DNA of 64,000 nucleotides from Lysobacterales bacterium (GCA_017302035.1 JAFLEA010000004.1:21714-85713); one strand, 5' to 3'; positions 41,944 through 51,608 are shown, numbered from the stretch's first letter. Translations and numbers: made by a program. Notes: generated by a model not told the origin, from the letters alone.

Positions 41944-42330
41944 GTGTCCACCCAGCCCACTCCATCCGGGATCCACCTGCATCGGCCCCTGACCTGGCTG
42001 GCCGGGCTGCTACTGCTGGCGCTGGGCCTGCTTGCCGGCAACGCGCCAGGAACCGCTCGAGCCACGGACACCGGACCCGCACAGCCGGCGCATCATGCCG
42101 GCCCGGACGCGGGCAGCGAGCCCTCTTCGACCGGGCCTCTGGCTCCATCCTCCCTGGAAACCGCGCCACAGGCGGCCGAGACCTCGGCCGAAGGCGACGA
42201 TCTCCCGAACGCCGGCGCAGCGATGGCTTGCCTGCCCTCGATGGCCACTGCCGCCGCCACGACCGCCGCGGCCGCCAACACCGCCGATCGCCGCTGGCGA
42301 CGCCGCGGCCAGGCACCGCCGCCGGCCTGA
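41944..42330 (+). CDS. Small Fur-controlled one-helix protein preceding TonB receptor 1
   Basis: This 128-residue protein of unknown function has about 17 polar residues, one hydrophobic segment (L-T-W-L-A-G-L-L-L-L-A-L-G-L-L-A-G), a Pro/Ala/Ser-rich stretch, an Ala/Thr-rich helix and a basic end R-R-W-R-R-R-G-Q-A-P-P-P-A. It starts from GTG at 41944. Its layout and last residues resemble the protein at 46384, and both sit between a Fur box and a TonB receptor gene. A role in receptor expression or signalling is guesswork. Confidence 0.55.
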   Translation: MSTQPTPSGIHLHRPLTWLAGLLLLALGLLAGNAPGTARATDTGPAQPAHHAGPDAGSEPSSTGPLAPSSLETAPQAAETSAEGDDLPNAGAAMACLPSMATAAATTAAAANTADRRWRRRGQAPPPA

Positions 42331-42460
42331 GCGCCCGCCACCGGGCGCGGTGCACCGTGCACCGCGCCATCTGGTTTTCCCGTGCATCGCCCTTCACCGG
42401 GCACGGCTGTCCGCAAGGCAGCCGTGCGCCCCTGCCGCCCCATACCCACGGATCGCCCCC

Positions 42461-44797
42461 ATGAACCCCACTCGGACCCAGCCGCACGCTGCCTTCCGCC
42501 ACATCCATGCGCGCAAGTACGCCCCGCGTGCGACCCTGCTGGCCACCGCCACCCTCGCCGCCGGCTTCTCGCCGCTGTCGGCCCGCGCCGCCGGAGCGGA
42601 CACCGGCGCCGATGCTCCGGCTCCGCAGCCGACGGCCACCGACCTGGACGCGGTGCAGGTACGCGGCAGCTGGTTCAACCCGTCCTCGCCGAAGTTCACC
42701 GCCGAACTGCTGGATACGCCGAAGACGGTCTCGATCGTGACCGAGCGGCTGTTGCAGGAAACCGGCGCCACCAGCCTGCAGGACGCCCTGCGCATGGTGC
42801 CCGGCATCACCTTCGGCGCCGGCGAAGGCGGCAACCCGACCGGCGACCGCCCGTTCATCCGCGGCTTCGACGGCCAGAGCAACACCTTCATCGACGGCAT
42901 GCGCGACGTGGGCATGCAGACCCGCGAGATCTTCAACCTGGAGCAGGTCGAAGTGGTCAAGGGCCCCAGCTCGGCCTACGGCGGCCGCGACTCCGGCGGC
43001 GGCAGCATCAACCTGGTCAGCAAGACCCCGAAACTGAAGGACGAAACCCGGGTCGGGGTCGGCGCCGGCACTGACCGCTACCTGCGCGGCACGGTGGACG
43101 CCAACTATGTGCTGGGCGACGGCATCGCCGCGCGCCTGAACCTGATGACCCACGAATCGGACATCCCCGGCCGCGACGTCGCCAACGTCCGCCGCTGGGG
43201 CTTCGCTCCGTCGCTCGCCGTCGGCCTGAACAGCGACGTGCAGGCGGTCTTCAGCCACTACCACATGGAAACCGACGACCTGCCCGACGCCGGCGGCTTC
43301 CCGTACAACAATCCCTTCGCCGCCACTTCGCCGTACTACCGGCTCAACGGCGACGGCCGCCCGATCGTGCCGGACCGCAACCTCTACTACGGCCTGAAGG
43401 ACCGCGACTTCCAGAAGACCAAGGCCGACATCAGCACCGTCGAGGCCAGCCTCGCCTTCGGCGAACACAAGCTGCGCAACCTGATGCGCTACGCCAGCAC
43501 CGGCAACGACTACTTCTGGACCCAGCCGGACGACAGCAAGGGCAACCCGCTGGCGAACGGCACCCTGTGGCGGCGCGTCAACAGCCGCGACGCCGAGACC
43601 CGCAGTCTGGCCGACCAGTTGAGCCTGACCGGCCGCTTCCGCACCGGCGCGATCGCGCACAGCTACAGCACCGGCTTCGAATACAGCGAGGAGCGGACCA
43701 CGCGCGGCAGCTACACGGTGACCCCGGCGGTGGGCTTCAACGGCTCCGCCGCCTGCCTGCCCGCCCTGGTCGGCGCGGCGTCGAAGTACAACTGCACCGA
43801 TTTCTACAGCACCAACGCCGACGACCCGTGGTCCTCGCTGCACACGGTGACCCGCACCAACCCGGCGCTGGATGTCCGCCAGCGCACCCGGACCGCATCG
43901 CTGTATGCCTTCGACACCCTGGAACTGTCGCCGCAGTGGCTGCTCAACCTGGGCCTGCGCTACGACGACTACGACACCGTGCACACCACGCGGTCGGCCA
44001 CCGCCGCCCCGGTGGTGCTGCGCAACCAGTCCGACTTCGTCAACTACCAGGCCGGCATCGTCTACAAGCCCACCGCGGACGGGAGCCTCTACCTGTCCTA
44101 CGGCACCTCGTCCACGCCGCCGGGCATGGATGGCGGCGACGGTGCGGACGGCATCACCGCGGCCATCCAGAACCTGGAGCCGCAGGACACCCGCAACGCC
44201 GAGCTGGGCGTGAAGTGGAACCTGCTGGGCAACCGCCTGAACCTGACCGCCGCCGCGTTCCGCACGGTGATGGGCAACGCCCGTGTCACCAGCGACGCCG
44301 GCACCCTGCAGAACGTCGGCAGGAAGCGGGTGGACGGCGTGGAAATCGGCTTCAACGGCAAGCTGGCCGACGAGTGGAGCGTGTTCGGCGGCTACACCTG
44401 GCTGGACGCGGTGGTCGAGGACAACGGCTACGTCAACACCGGCACCACCGCAGCGCCGGTATGGGCCCCCTCGCCCTACAACGGCAACCGGTTCCCCAAC
44501 ACCGCCCGGCACAGCGCCAACCTGTGGACCACCTATGCCTTCCCCTTCGGCCTGACCATCGGCGGCGGAGCGACCTACTCGGACAAGCAGTACGGCAACG
44601 TGGCCAACAGCAAGTGGATCCCCGGCTATACCCGCTGGGACGCGATGGCCAGCTACGGTTTCGGCGGGCGCTACAGCGTGCAACTGAACCTGCAGAACCT
44701 GACTGACAAGCTGTACTTCAACCGGCCCTATGCCTCGCACTACGCCGGCATCGCTCCCGGCCGTTCCGCCACCCTGGCCTTCAACGCCAGCTTCTGA
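42461..44797 (+). CDS. TonB-dependent siderophore receptor (Fiu/PiuA-like)
   Basis: The 778-residue outer-membrane receptor has a long signal peptide (through S-A-R-A-A), a TonB-box-like L-D-A-V-Q-V, a plug domain (P-K-T-V-S-I-V-T-E-R-L-L, then V-E-V-V-K-G-P-S-S-A-Y-G-G-R) and a 22-strand type barrel ending in F. The G-G-R-D-S-G-G-G-S-I-N-L-V-S-K-T-P motif and gene order with sel1 and piuC match the catecholate receptors PiuA/Fiu. It should import ferric catechol siderophores, and related receptors take up catechol-bearing cephalosporins. Fur box 1 lies upstream. Confidence 0.9.
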   Translation: MNPTRTQPHAAFRHIHARKYAPRATLLATATLAAGFSPLSARAAGADTGADAPAPQPTATDLDAVQVRGSWFNPSSPKFTAELLDTPKTVSIVTERLLQETGATSLQDALRMVPGITFGAGEGGNPTGDRPFIRGFDGQSNTFIDGMRDVGMQTREIFNLEQVEVVKGPSSAYGGRDSGGGSINLVSKTPKLKDETRVGVGAGTDRYLRGTVDANYVLGDGIAARLNLMTHESDIPGRDVANVRRWGFAPSLAVGLNSDVQAVFSHYHMETDDLPDAGGFPYNNPFAATSPYYRLNGDGRPIVPDRNLYYGLKDRDFQKTKADISTVEASLAFGEHKLRNLMRYASTGNDYFWTQPDDSKGNPLANGTLWRRVNSRDAETRSLADQLSLTGRFRTGAIAHSYSTGFEYSEERTTRGSYTVTPAVGFNGSAACLPALVGAASKYNCTDFYSTNADDPWSSLHTVTRTNPALDVRQRTRTASLYAFDTLELSPQWLLNLGLRYDDYDTVHTTRSATAAPVVLRNQSDFVNYQAGIVYKPTADGSLYLSYGTSSTPPGMDGGDGADGITAAIQNLEPQDTRNAELGVKWNLLGNRLNLTAAAFRTVMGNARVTSDAGTLQNVGRKRVDGVEIGFNGKLADEWSVFGGYTWLDAVVEDNGYVNTGTTAAPVWAPSPYNGNRFPNTARHSANLWTTYAFPFGLTIGGGATYSDKQYGNVANSKWIPGYTRWDAMASYGFGGRYSVQLNLQNLTDKLYFNRPYASHYAGIAPGRSATLAFNASF

Positions 44798-44861
44798 ACC
44801 ATGGAACGGGTGTGGTCGGCGGCAGCCTCGCCACTGCCGCCGACCATGCCCCCCCGCAACG

Positions 44862-45596
44862 ATGCCGCCGACCATGCCCGAAGCCGCCCTTGCGCCAGAC
44901 GCCGGTGAACTGGCCGGATGGTTGCGCGCGGCGCCGGAGGCCGCCTACGGTGCGGTACGCCAGGCGGCGCAGGCCGGCCAGGTCGCCGCGCAGCTGGCGC
45001 TGGCGCAGATGTTCATGGAGGGCAAGGGCGTCGCCCGCGATCCCCAGGCCGGGCTGATGTGGTATTCGGTCGCCGCCAGCAACGGCAGCGCGACGGCGAT
45101 GAACATGGCCGGACGCTGCCACGAGCTGGGCGAAGGCACCGCGGCCGATCCGTCCCTGGCCGCCGCCTGGTACCGCCGCGCCGCCGACGCCGGGCTGGAC
45201 TGGGGCATGTACAACCTCGCCAACCTGCTGGCCACCGGCCGCGGCGTGGGCAAGGACGTGGCCAGGGCGCTGGCGCTGTACACGCAGGCCGCGCAGCTGG
45301 GCCATGCCAAGTCGATGAACCTGCTGGCCCGGCACCTGGAAGAAGGGCTGGAAACCCCCCGCGATCCGCAGGCCGCGCTGGCCTGGTACCGGCGTTCGGC
45401 CGAATCCGGCGATTTCCGCGGGCAGGCGAACTATGCCTCGATCCTGCTGCAACAAGGCCAGGTCCGGCAGGCGGCCGGGCTGCTGCGGCAGGCGCTGGCG
45501 CATGGCAGCCCGTCGTTCTTGGCCCGCATCGTGCCCGAACTGGCCGCTTCGCCGCACCCGCAGATACGCGAACTGGTCGCGCGCCTTACGACCTAG
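44862..45596 (+). CDS. Sel1-repeat (tetratricopeptide-like) protein
   Basis: The 244-residue protein is built of about five Sel1 repeats: [41 protein letters not shown] and [12 protein letters not shown]. No signal peptide is present. The homologous gene (PA4516 type) lies beside piuC in Pseudomonas. It may be a binding platform for the dioxygenase, but its role is unknown. The start at 44862 or 44874 is uncertain; no clear ribosome site is seen. Confidence 0.88.
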   Translation: MPPTMPEAALAPDAGELAGWLRAAPEAAYGAVRQAAQAGQVAAQLALAQMFMEGKGVARDPQAGLMWYSVAASNGSATAMNMAGRCHELGEGTAADPSLAAAWYRRAADAGLDWGMYNLANLLATGRGVGKDVARALALYTQAAQLGHAKSMNLLARHLEEGLETPRDPQAALAWYRRSAESGDFRGQANYASILLQQGQVRQAAGLLRQALAHGSPSFLARIVPELAASPHPQIRELVARLTT

Positions 45597-45607
45597 AGGA
45601 CCCCGAC

Positions 45608-46285
45608 ATGCTGTTGCACATCCCCGACGTACTCGACCGCGAACAGGTCGCGGACATGCGCCGCAGGCTCGAAGCCGCCGCGTGGACGGACGGCCGCGAA
45701 ACCGTCGGCGCGGTCGGCGCGCAGGTCAAGCGCAACCTGCAGTTGCCCGACGCCTCGCCGCTCAGGCGCGAGTTGGGCGAGACCATCCTGGTCGCCGTGG
45801 CGAAGAATCCGCTGTTCTTCAGCGCCGCCCTGCCGCTCAAGTACCTGCCGCCGCGCTTCAACCGCTACGCCGGCGGCGGTACCTATGGCTACCACGTCGA
45901 TGGGGCGGTGATGAACCTGTCCCAGGGCGAGCAGTTGCGCTCGGACGTGTCGTGCACGGTGTTCCTGTGCGACCCGGACGAGTACGAAGGCGGCGAGCTG
46001 GTGGTCAGCGACACCTACGGCGAGCACGAGGTCAAGCTGCCGGCGGGGGACATGATCGTGTATCCGTCCAGCAGCCTGCACCAGGTCGCGCCGGTGACCC
46101 GCGGCGCGCGCCTGGCCTCGTTCTTCTGGGTGCAGAGCATGGTCCGCGACGAGGGCCGGCGACGGCTGCTGTTCGAAATGGACTCGGCGCTGGGGGTACT
46201 GCGGGCCGACAAGGCCGACGACCGCGCATTGCTGCAGCTGACCGGGGCGTACCACAACCTGCTCAGGCAATGGTCCGAGGTCTAG
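45608..46285 (+). CDS. piuC: Fe(II)/2-oxoglutarate-dependent PKHD-type hydroxylase PiuC
   Basis: The 225-residue dioxygenase has the iron facial triad in Y-H96-V-D98-G and L-H158-Q-V, then a 2-oxoglutarate-binding Arg in [23 protein letters not shown] precedes the triad. Homologues (PiuC/YbiX) lie next to Fiu/PiuA receptors and are needed for full iron uptake; the hydroxylated target is not established. It ends the receptor-sel1-piuC unit. Confidence 0.95.
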   Translation: MLLHIPDVLDREQVADMRRRLEAAAWTDGRETVGAVGAQVKRNLQLPDASPLRRELGETILVAVAKNPLFFSAALPLKYLPPRFNRYAGGGTYGYHVDGAVMNLSQGEQLRSDVSCTVFLCDPDEYEGGELVVSDTYGEHEVKLPAGDMIVYPSSSLHQVAPVTRGARLASFFWVQSMVRDEGRRRLLFEMDSALGVLRADKADDRALLQLTGAYHNLLRQWSEV

Positions 46286-46296
46286 CCCGGCTACCG

Positions 46297-46332
46297 ATGC
46301 AAATCATTTGCATTGGATAATTATTCTCATTT
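46297..46332 (+). promoter_or_regulatory. Fur box 2 with adjoining perfect palindrome
   Basis: ATGCAAATCATTTGCAT (46297-46313) is a perfect 8-bp inverted repeat with a single central base. It runs directly into GATAATTATTCTCATT (46316-46332), a Fur-consensus-like site. Together they can hold two overlapping regulator dimers upstream of the second receptor unit. Confidence 0.7.
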
Positions 46333-46383
46333 AATATGCGAGCCATGGTCCCGGCCGCCCCGGTGCCGCCGCCGAGTCTTCGC

Positions 46384-46806
46384 ATGCCCCTGCCGCCCAC
46401 CTGCGCAAAGCCGAAAAGCCGGCATCCCGGCCGGGCGCTGCTGGCATTCCTGGCGGCACTCGGGATCCTCGCTTGCCTGCTGTCGGCGCCGACCTTGCCC
46501 GCGCCGGAGCCGGGATTGGGGCAGGAAATCGCGACGGCGGCCGGTTTCCAGCCCGCCTACGGCGACCAGGCACCCTCCGACGACACCCACCCTCTGGTCG
46601 TACGCAAGAAAAACCGGCGCAACGCGTTGTCGCCGGTGGACGCCAATGCCGCTGCGCGGGCCGCCATGGCCATCGCATGGGCGGCATTGACGGCGGCTCC
46701 GGCTGCTGCGGCCAGGCCGCCGATCCCGGATCGCGAACGCGTCGTGCCCGCTTCGACGGCGCCGCAATTGCGCCTGCACCCGGGCCAGGCCCCGCCCGCC
46801 GCCTGA
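46384..46806 (+). CDS. Small Fur-controlled one-helix protein preceding TonB receptor 2
   Basis: This 140-residue protein of unknown function has about 17 polar residues, a hydrophobic segment (L-L-A-F-L-A-A-L-G-I-L-A-C-L-L), a charged central part, an Ala-rich helix (A-A-R-A-A-M-A-I-A-W-A-A) and the end P-G-Q-A-P-P-A-A. The frame is open from an ATG at 46336 just after Fur box 2. The start at 46384 is preferred because it places the hydrophobic segment as in the protein at 41944. It may be a distant paralogue of that protein. Confidence 0.5.
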   Translation: MPLPPTCAKPKSRHPGRALLAFLAALGILACLLSAPTLPAPEPGLGQEIATAAGFQPAYGDQAPSDDTHPLVVRKKNRRNALSPVDANAAARAAMAIAWAALTAAPAAAARPPIPDRERVVPASTAPQLRLHPGQAPPAA

Positions 46807-46942
46807 GCCTCCGAAAGCCGCCGCGCCCATGCGCGCCCGCGGCCTGCTCCCGCTTGCCTCCTGCGCCTCCCCACAGGCGACCGTGCCCTTGCCGGCCGGT
46901 CCGTCCCGCGTCGCGCACGCATATCCCCGCCCGAGATTTCCC

Positions 46943-49321
46943 ATGTCCCCACGCTTCCACTCCAGCCATCCGCGCCCCGCCCTCCTGGCTGTCGCCCTGT
47001 GCGCGGCCCTCGCCTCCCCGCGACCGGCCCTGGCCGATGCCGCCGCGCAGGCTCCGACCGACCTCGACACGGTGGTGGTCACCGCCGCCGGCTTCGAGCA
47101 GAAACTCACCGATGCACCCGCCAGCATCAGCGTCGTCACCCGCCAGGAACTGCAGACGCGCCCCTACCTGACCCTGATCGACGCGGTGCGCGATCTGGAG
47201 GGCGTGGACGTGGGCGAGACCTCGGACAAGACCGGCCAGCGCACCATCTCCATGCGCGGCATGGGCGCCGACTACACCCTGATCCTGATCGACGGCAAGC
47301 GCCAGAACAACCACGGCGACATCTACCCCAACGCGTTCGGCGGCAACCAGTTCAACCACATCCCGCCGCTGGACGCGGTCGAGCGGATCGAGGTGATCCG
47401 CGGCCCGGCCTCCACCCTGTACGGCGCCGACGCGCTGGGCGGGGTGATCAACATCATCACCCGCAAGGTGACCGACCGCTGGCACGGCTCGGCCACCGTC
47501 GGCCACAACCTGCAGTCCAATTCGGACTTCGGCTCCGACACCACGATCGACTTCAACCTCACCGGCCCGATCGTGCGCGACGTGCTGGGCCTGGCCGTGC
47601 GCGGCTCGCGCTACGAGCGCAACGCCTCGGAGCCGGACTACGAAGTGATCCACGACCCGTCCGGCAACCCGCACGAGCGCACTCTGGGCTTCGGCGCCGG
47701 CGGCAAGACCGTGGACAATACCAACGAGGCCCTCGGCGCCACGCTGCGCTGGAAGATCGGCGAATACCAGGACCTGGCCCTGGACTACGACACCTCGCGG
47801 CAGGTCTACGACAACACGCCGTTCGTCAACAACCTCGGCACCCTCAGCTATCCGCTGGGCACGGCCGACAACATCGAGAGCATCTGGCGCGCCGCGCCGC
47901 AGGTGGGCTACGTCGACAAGCAGGAGTTCACCCGCGACTCCTGGTCGGCGACCCACAGCGGCGGCTGGGACTGGGGCAACAGCTTCGTCTCGCTGGCCTA
48001 CGTGGAAACCGCCAACAACGGCCGCACCATGCCGTTCAGCGTCGAGGAGCGGCTGCGCCACCGCGACATCTACTGCAACAACGCCGTCACCTGCACCACC
48101 GGCCCGTACGCCGGCCTGACCCGGCAACAGCGCCGTGGCCTGATGGAGCAGGAGTTCCTGCCGCGTCCGCGGCGCAACCTGGAAAGCAACCAGTACACCC
48201 TCGACGCCAAGCTCGACATTCCCTACGGCGGGCTCGGCGGCGGCCACCACTTCGTGATCGGAACCCAGTTCATCGATGGCGAGCTGGACGACGGCATCTT
48301 CGGCATGGAAAGCGGTGGCGACGGCGCCGGGGTGGTCCAGCAGCACCGCATGTGGTCGCTGTTCGCCGAGGACAACTGGACCCCGACCGATCCGCTCACC
48401 GTCACCCTGGGCATCCGCTACGACGACCACAACATGTTCGGCGGCCATGTCAGCCCGCGCGCCTACGCGGTCTATGACCTGGGCCCGGCCTGGACGCTCA
48501 AGGGCGGCATCAGCACCGGCTACAAGACGCCCAAGACCACCGACCTGTTCGATGGCATCACCGGCTTCGGCGGCCAGGGCACCCTGCCGTGGACCGGCAA
48601 CCCGGACCTGGAACCGGAGACCAGCGTCAACGGCGAGATCGCGCTGTACTGGAACTCGACCGGCAACGACCACAACTTCAACCTCACCTGGTTCCGCAAC
48701 GACTTCGAGGACAAGATCGCCAGCACCACGGTGACCCGGACCTGCGACCAGACCGGCGGCGTGCGCCCCTGCGCCAACCTGGGCGCGTTCCACGAGGTGC
48801 TGGGCGTGGGCCTGTTCAGCCAGCCGATCAACATCGACGAGGTGCGCATCACCGGCGTGGAAGTGGCCGGTCGCTACCAGATCGCCAGGCCCTGGTCGAT
48901 CCGCGGCAACTACACCTTCACCGACAGCGAGCAGCTCACCGGGCCGCAGGCAGGCAGGCCATTGACCAACACCGCCCGGCACATGGCCAACGCCACCCTG
49001 GAGTGGCGGCCCACCGAACGGTTCAGCGCCCAGCTGGTGGCCGAAGCGCGCTCGGAGCGCTACCGCGGCGTGGACGCCAACGGCAACCACCTGTACTTCA
49101 AGGATTACGAAGTCCTGCACCTGGGCGGGCAGTACCGCTTCAGCGACAACTTCACCGTGGCCGTGCGCATCAACAACCTGCTGGACCAGGACTTCACCAG
49201 CTTCAACACCACCTGGACCCAGAACACGGCCACCGGCGCCTGGACGCCCTCGCACGTGGATGACTTCAACAACAAGGACAAGGCGCGCAACTACTGGATG
49301 TCGTTCAACGTCGGCTTCTGA
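46943..49321 (+). CDS. TonB-dependent receptor (enterobactin/colicin-receptor-like)
   Basis: The 792-residue outer-membrane receptor has a signal peptide (A-L-C-A-A-L-A-S-P-R-P-A-L-A), the TonB box region L-D-T-V-V-V-T-A-A-G and a plug with V-E-R-I-E-V-I-R-G-P-A-S-T-L-Y-G-A-D-A-L-G-G. The barrel ends R-N-Y-W-M-S-F-N-V-G-F. It belongs to the CirA/BfeA-like group that takes up catecholates such as enterobactin breakdown products. It is a different subfamily from the receptor at 42461. Fur box 2 lies upstream and Fur box 3 follows. Confidence 0.9.
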   Translation: MSPRFHSSHPRPALLAVALCAALASPRPALADAAAQAPTDLDTVVVTAAGFEQKLTDAPASISVVTRQELQTRPYLTLIDAVRDLEGVDVGETSDKTGQRTISMRGMGADYTLILIDGKRQNNHGDIYPNAFGGNQFNHIPPLDAVERIEVIRGPASTLYGADALGGVINIITRKVTDRWHGSATVGHNLQSNSDFGSDTTIDFNLTGPIVRDVLGLAVRGSRYERNASEPDYEVIHDPSGNPHERTLGFGAGGKTVDNTNEALGATLRWKIGEYQDLALDYDTSRQVYDNTPFVNNLGTLSYPLGTADNIESIWRAAPQVGYVDKQEFTRDSWSATHSGGWDWGNSFVSLAYVETANNGRTMPFSVEERLRHRDIYCNNAVTCTTGPYAGLTRQQRRGLMEQEFLPRPRRNLESNQYTLDAKLDIPYGGLGGGHHFVIGTQFIDGELDDGIFGMESGGDGAGVVQQHRMWSLFAEDNWTPTDPLTVTLGIRYDDHNMFGGHVSPRAYAVYDLGPAWTLKGGISTGYKTPKTTDLFDGITGFGGQGTLPWTGNPDLEPETSVNGEIALYWNSTGNDHNFNLTWFRNDFEDKIASTTVTRTCDQTGGVRPCANLGAFHEVLGVGLFSQPINIDEVRITGVEVAGRYQIARPWSIRGNYTFTDSEQLTGPQAGRPLTNTARHMANATLEWRPTERFSAQLVAEARSERYRGVDANGNHLYFKDYEVLHLGGQYRFSDNFTVAVRINNLLDQDFTSFNTTWTQNTATGAWTPSHVDDFNNKDKARNYWMSFNVGF

Positions 49322-49393
49322 GCGAAGCCGACCGCGCGGCCCGGGCGCGTCAACCGCCCGGGTCCGCGGGCATTGCGGGGACACCGCGCTTCA

Positions 49394-49410
49394 ATGAGAA
49401 TTGTTCTCAT
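49394..49410 (+). promoter_or_regulatory. Fur box 3
   Basis: ATGAGAATTGTTCTCAT is a perfect 7-bp inverted repeat with a 3-base centre, the strongest Fur-like site in the window. A TATACT -10-like box follows at 49419-49424, so bound Fur would cover the promoter of the PepSY-led operon. Confidence 0.8.
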
Positions 49411-49453
49411 CATTGGCCTATACTTGCCCTCTCCGCCAACCGATCCCCCCTTC

Positions 49454-50101
49454 GTGAGCGCAGTCCCCTCCCACGCCGATCCGGTTTCCGCCCAGCGCCG
49501 GCGCGGCTTCTGGCTGCGCCAGCTGCACCAGTGGCACTGGATCAGTTCGGCCGTGTGCCTGGTCGGGATGCTGCTGTTCACCGCCACCGGAATCACCCTC
49601 AACCATGCGGCCAAGATCGAGGGCGCGCCGCGGGTGGACAACCGCACCGCCGAGCTGCCGGCATCGCTGCTGGCGCAACTGGCCGATGCGCCGCAGGACG
49701 GCCATGCGCCACTGCCGGCCGACGTGGCCGCATGGCTGGGCGGGGAACTGGACTTGTCGCTGGGCCGGCGTCCGGCGGAGTGGTCGGCGGAGGAAGCCTA
49801 TGTCTCGATGCCTTCGCCCGGCGCCGATGCCTGGCTGAGCATCGACCGCGAGACCGGCGCGGTGGAGTTCGAGCGCACCGCGCGCGGCTGGATCTCCTAC
49901 CTCAATGATCTGCACAAGGGCCGCAACGCCGGGCCGGCCTGGGGCTGGTTCATCGACGTGTTCGCCATCGCCACCCTGGTGTTCTGCATCACCGGCCTGT
50001 TCCTGCTGCATCTGCACGCGCGGCAACGGCGCCTGACCTGGCCGCTGGTCGGCCTGGGCCTGCTGGTGCCGCTGCTGCTGATGCTGCTGTTCATCCACTG
50101 A
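49454..50101 (+). CDS. PepSY-associated transmembrane protein
   Basis: The 215-residue inner-membrane protein has an N-terminal helix ([19 protein letters not shown]), a periplasmic PepSY-like domain ([18 protein letters not shown]) and C-terminal helices (residues about 165-215). H-Q-W-H-W and D-L-H-K-G-R-N carry His residues typical of heme-binding PepSY reductases. The GTG at 49454 is chosen because the upstream ATG at 49394 lies inside the Fur box. It leads a five-gene operon likely to reduce ferric siderophores. Confidence 0.85.
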   Translation: MSAVPSHADPVSAQRRRGFWLRQLHQWHWISSAVCLVGMLLFTATGITLNHAAKIEGAPRVDNRTAELPASLLAQLADAPQDGHAPLPADVAAWLGGELDLSLGRRPAEWSAEEAYVSMPSPGADAWLSIDRETGAVEFERTARGWISYLNDLHKGRNAGPAWGWFIDVFAIATLVFCITGLFLLHLHARQRRLTWPLVGLGLLVPLLLMLLFIH

Positions 50102-50130
50102 CCCCCCACTACACCGACGAGGTCCGTTCC

Positions 50131-50646
50131 ATGCGCGTCAAGCTGTTCATCGCGGTCACCGGCCTGCTGACCCTGCCGGCCTACGCGGCCGAACTCGAGG
50201 TCGGAGTCGAGATCCCGAAGCTCAACGTCGCCGAATACCATCGCCCCTACGTGGCGATCTGGCTGGAAGGCGCCGACCAGAAGGTGGCCTCGAACCTGGC
50301 CGTCTGGTACCAGGCCAAGGACACCGCCGAGGGCCATGGCACCAAGTGGCTCCCCGACCTGCGCCAGTGGTGGCGCAAGTCCGGCCGCACCCTGAAGGTG
50401 CCGGTGGACGGCGTGACCGGGCCGACCCGCCCGGCCGGCCGGCACGTGGTCTCCTTCACCGACGCGCAGCCGCAGCTCAAGGGCCTGGCTCCGGGCGAAT
50501 ACACCCTGGTGGTCGAGGCCGTCCGCGAAGTCGGCGGCCGCGAACTGGTCAAGGTCCCCTTCAGCTGGCCGGCCACGGCGCCGCAGTCGGGCAAGGCCCA
50601 GGGCACCAGCGAACTCGGCGCGGTGACCTTGGCGGTCAAGCCCTGA
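50131..50646 (+). CDS. DUF2271 periplasmic protein
   Basis: This 171-residue secreted protein has a signal peptide (L-F-I-A-V-T-G-L-L-T-L-P-A-Y-A-A) and the DUF2271 domain: R-P-Y-V-A-I-W-L-E, W-L-P-D-L-R-Q-W-W-R-K and P-A-G-R-H-V-V-S-F. The family is almost always found with PepSY, DUF4198, ApbE and flavoreductase genes. Its biochemical role is unknown. It follows the PepSY gene by 29 bases. Confidence 0.88.
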   Translation: MRVKLFIAVTGLLTLPAYAAELEVGVEIPKLNVAEYHRPYVAIWLEGADQKVASNLAVWYQAKDTAEGHGTKWLPDLRQWWRKSGRTLKVPVDGVTGPTRPAGRHVVSFTDAQPQLKGLAPGEYTLVVEAVREVGGRELVKVPFSWPATAPQSGKAQGTSELGAVTLAVKP

Positions 50647-50714
50647 CCCCACCCCGCCCTCCCATCCGAACACACCGCCAGCGCATGTGCTGCCGACATT
50701 CCCGGAGACTCCCC

Positions 50715-51590
50715 ATGAAGCGTTCCCTGATCCTCGCCGCCGCCATCGCCACCCTGGTCGCGCCCTTCGGCGCCGCCGCCCACAAACAATGGATCATTCC
50801 GTCGCAGGCCGTGGTCAACGGCAGCGACGTGTGGGTGACCTTCGACGGCGCGGTATCGAACCAGCTGTTCTTTCCTGACCATGTGCCGATGCGGCTGGAC
50901 AACGTCACCGTCACCGCGCCCGATGGCGGCAAGGTGGAGCTGAAGAACGCCAGCACCGGCAAGTACCGCAGCACGTTCGACGTGCAATTGCAGCAGCAGG
51001 GCACGTATCGCATCGCCAACGTCAGCAATGGCATTTCCGCGCGCTGGGACACGCCCGAGAGCCTGGCGGAGAAGGCCAAGGCCGAGGCCGCAGGCAAGCC
51101 GGCCGGCGGACCCGGTGGCGCGCGCGGCGGCTTCCTGCGCAACGCCACGGCCGAAGACCTCGCCACCAAGATCCCGAAGGATGCGCAGAACCTGCAGGTC
51201 ACCCAGGCCATCGGCCGCGTGGAAACCTTCGTCACCAACGGCACCCCGAACGACACCGCGCTCAAGCCCACCGGCACGGGCATCGAACTGGTGCCGCTGA
51301 CCCATCCCAACGACCTGTTCGCAGGCGAGGAAGCGAGGTTCCGCGTGCTGGTCGACGGCAAGCCGGCGCAGGGCCTGGAATTCGAGATCGTCCGCGGCGG
51401 AACCCGTTACCGCAACACGCAGGACGAGATCATGGCGACCACCGACGCCAGCGGCGAGTTCCGCGTGACCTGGCCGGAAGCCGGCATGTACTGGCTGGAG
51501 ACCTCCACCCAGGACACCAAGACCAGCGTGCCGCAGGCCACGCAGCGCCGGCTGGGCTACGTGGCCACGCTGGAAGTGCTGCCGCAGTAA
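50715..51590 (+). CDS. DUF4198 periplasmic protein
   Basis: The 291-residue product has a signal peptide followed at once by A-H-K-Q-W-I-I-P-S. The His near the mature N terminus is a family hallmark, as in NikM/CbiK-like metal-binding proteins. Two beta domains follow, the second with L-F-A-G-E-E-A-R-F-R-V-L-V-D-G-K-P and T-D-A-S-G-E-F-R-V-T-W. It probably binds a metal or siderophore complex in the periplasm. CCCGGAGACTCCCC supports the start. Confidence 0.87.
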   Translation: MKRSLILAAAIATLVAPFGAAAHKQWIIPSQAVVNGSDVWVTFDGAVSNQLFFPDHVPMRLDNVTVTAPDGGKVELKNASTGKYRSTFDVQLQQQGTYRIANVSNGISARWDTPESLAEKAKAEAAGKPAGGPGGARGGFLRNATAEDLATKIPKDAQNLQVTQAIGRVETFVTNGTPNDTALKPTGTGIELVPLTHPNDLFAGEEARFRVLVDGKPAQGLEFEIVRGGTRYRNTQDEIMATTDASGEFRVTWPEAGMYWLETSTQDTKTSVPQATQRRLGYVATLEVLPQ

Positions 51591-51608
51591 GCGGCCACGC
51601 CGCGCACG

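Noticed and set aside
42461-49321. The two TonB receptors as a recent tandem duplication
   Set aside because: Their signal peptides, plug motifs and barrel sequences differ throughout and they fit different receptor subfamilies.
49394-49453. An upstream ATG for the PepSY protein at 49394
   Set aside because: The ATG is part of the Fur palindrome and upstream of the likely -10 box. The added residues do not resemble the family.
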